Assembly: GCA_910575165.1 (NCBI GenBank)
Contig: CAJTDS010000005.1
Location: 96,349 to 160,348 of the forward strand
Reading direction: 5' to 3'
From: Eggerthellaceae bacterium
GTDB taxonomy: Bacteria; Actinomycetota; Coriobacteriia; Coriobacteriales; Eggerthellaceae
DNA: 64,000 nucleotides
A program made the translations under genes and the position numbers. Below are positions 63,877 to 64,000 of this stretch, one piece after another. The notes beneath the pieces were generated by a model. The model had not been told where the DNA came from and did no database searches. It saw nothing but the letters and a program-made list of their open reading frames with translations. Positions within the stretch are counted from its first letter, which is position 1; every line of letters starts with the position of its first letter.

Positions 63877-64000
63877 ATGCCATCAGACCTTAGGATCAGA
63901 TACGACGTCGATGTCCGCAGGGCCGCAGCGGAGCTCTTCGAGGAGGGCTATGGGTATCACGCGGCCGCGACCGTCCTAGCGCTTCCTCCTTCCGTTGTGA
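63877..64000 (+). CDS. IS3-family transposase OrfA, N-terminal part
   Basis: The first 41 residues are visible, starting MPSDLRIRYDVDVRRAAAEL, then a helix-turn-helix-like segment LFEEGYGYHAAATVLALPPS, typical of the DNA-binding OrfA of IS150-like elements. GGGAGG lies 7 bases upstream of the ATG. The gene continues past the window edge. Confidence 0.85.
   Translation, partial: MPSDLRIRYDVDVRRAAAELFEEGYGYHAAATVLALPPSVV

Larger units (their letters stand above)
63831..64000 (+). mobile_element. IS3-family (IS150-like) insertion sequence, left end
   Basis: Begins TGTACTGCCTCCCATTTCTT, the TG-starting terminus typical of IS150-type elements, followed by orfA. It interrupts the regulator gene. 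The right end is outside the window. Confidence 0.88.

Overview
The window looks like a chromosomal segment of a high-GC anaerobic gut actinobacterium of the class Coriobacteriia, most likely family Eggerthellaceae (Eggerthella/Gordonibacter/Adlercreutzia-like). The evidence is the actinobacterial fhaA-fhaB-phosphatase-rodA/pbp-pknB operon and the dnaK-grpE-dnaJ-hspR-clpB operon, combined with several secreted respiratory reductases that each sit next to a membrane-bound LuxR-type regulator. The genus cannot be fixed from the sequence alone. I see no rRNA, tRNA or CRISPR array.

Layout. 0-2.3 kb: end of a ribosomal operon (rpoA, rplQ) and a small acidic ORF. 2.4-10.6 kb: cell-wall/cell-division signalling operon read leftward (fhaA, fhaB, PP2C phosphatase, a single-polypeptide RodA/FtsW-penicillin-binding protein fusion, PASTA kinase). 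11-14.4 kb: LytR-CpsA-Psr ligase and galE, separated by a repeat-rich spacer with a 136-nt nested palindrome. 14.4-18.8 kb: locus A, a membrane LuxR regulator with two HTH domains, divergent from a triheme/molybdopterin lipoprotein and a secreted Cys-rich protein. 19-20.5 kb: phosphohexomutase. 20.6-28.7 kb: LuxR regulator divergent from a DMSO-reductase-family operon (catalytic subunit, two FeS subunits, TorD-like chaperone, membrane anchor). 28.7-32.9 kb: cation/proton antiporter, nikR-hypE nickel/hydrogenase-maturation genes, 2[4Fe-4S] ferredoxin. 33.2-36.9 kb: a third LuxR regulator divergent from a Tat-exported flavoprotein reductase.

37-50.8 kb is a sigma-54 island: rpoN, an enhancer-binding protein that lacks a DNA-binding domain, two well-formed -24/-12 promoters, two CaiB-type CoA-transferases, an Old-Yellow-type flavin/FeS oxidoreductase, two related permeases, a CaiA-like acyl-CoA dehydrogenase and a DinB-fold protein. 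Together these suggest uptake, CoA activation and reduction of an unsaturated acid. 51-58 kb is the heat-shock operon under an HspR-type HAIR operator. 58.3-60.6 kb holds a radical SAM HemW-like gene and a RelE/Phd toxin-antitoxin pair.

60.7-64 kb is locus B: a second copy of the locus A module (Cys-rich secreted protein, triheme/molybdopterin lipoprotein, divergent membrane regulator). Its regulator is interrupted by an IS3-family (IS150-like) element that runs off the window. The duplicated module, the sigma-54 island, and a set of long intergenic hairpins whose non-Watson-Crick pairs are all G-U in the plus-strand RNA are the most unusual things here.
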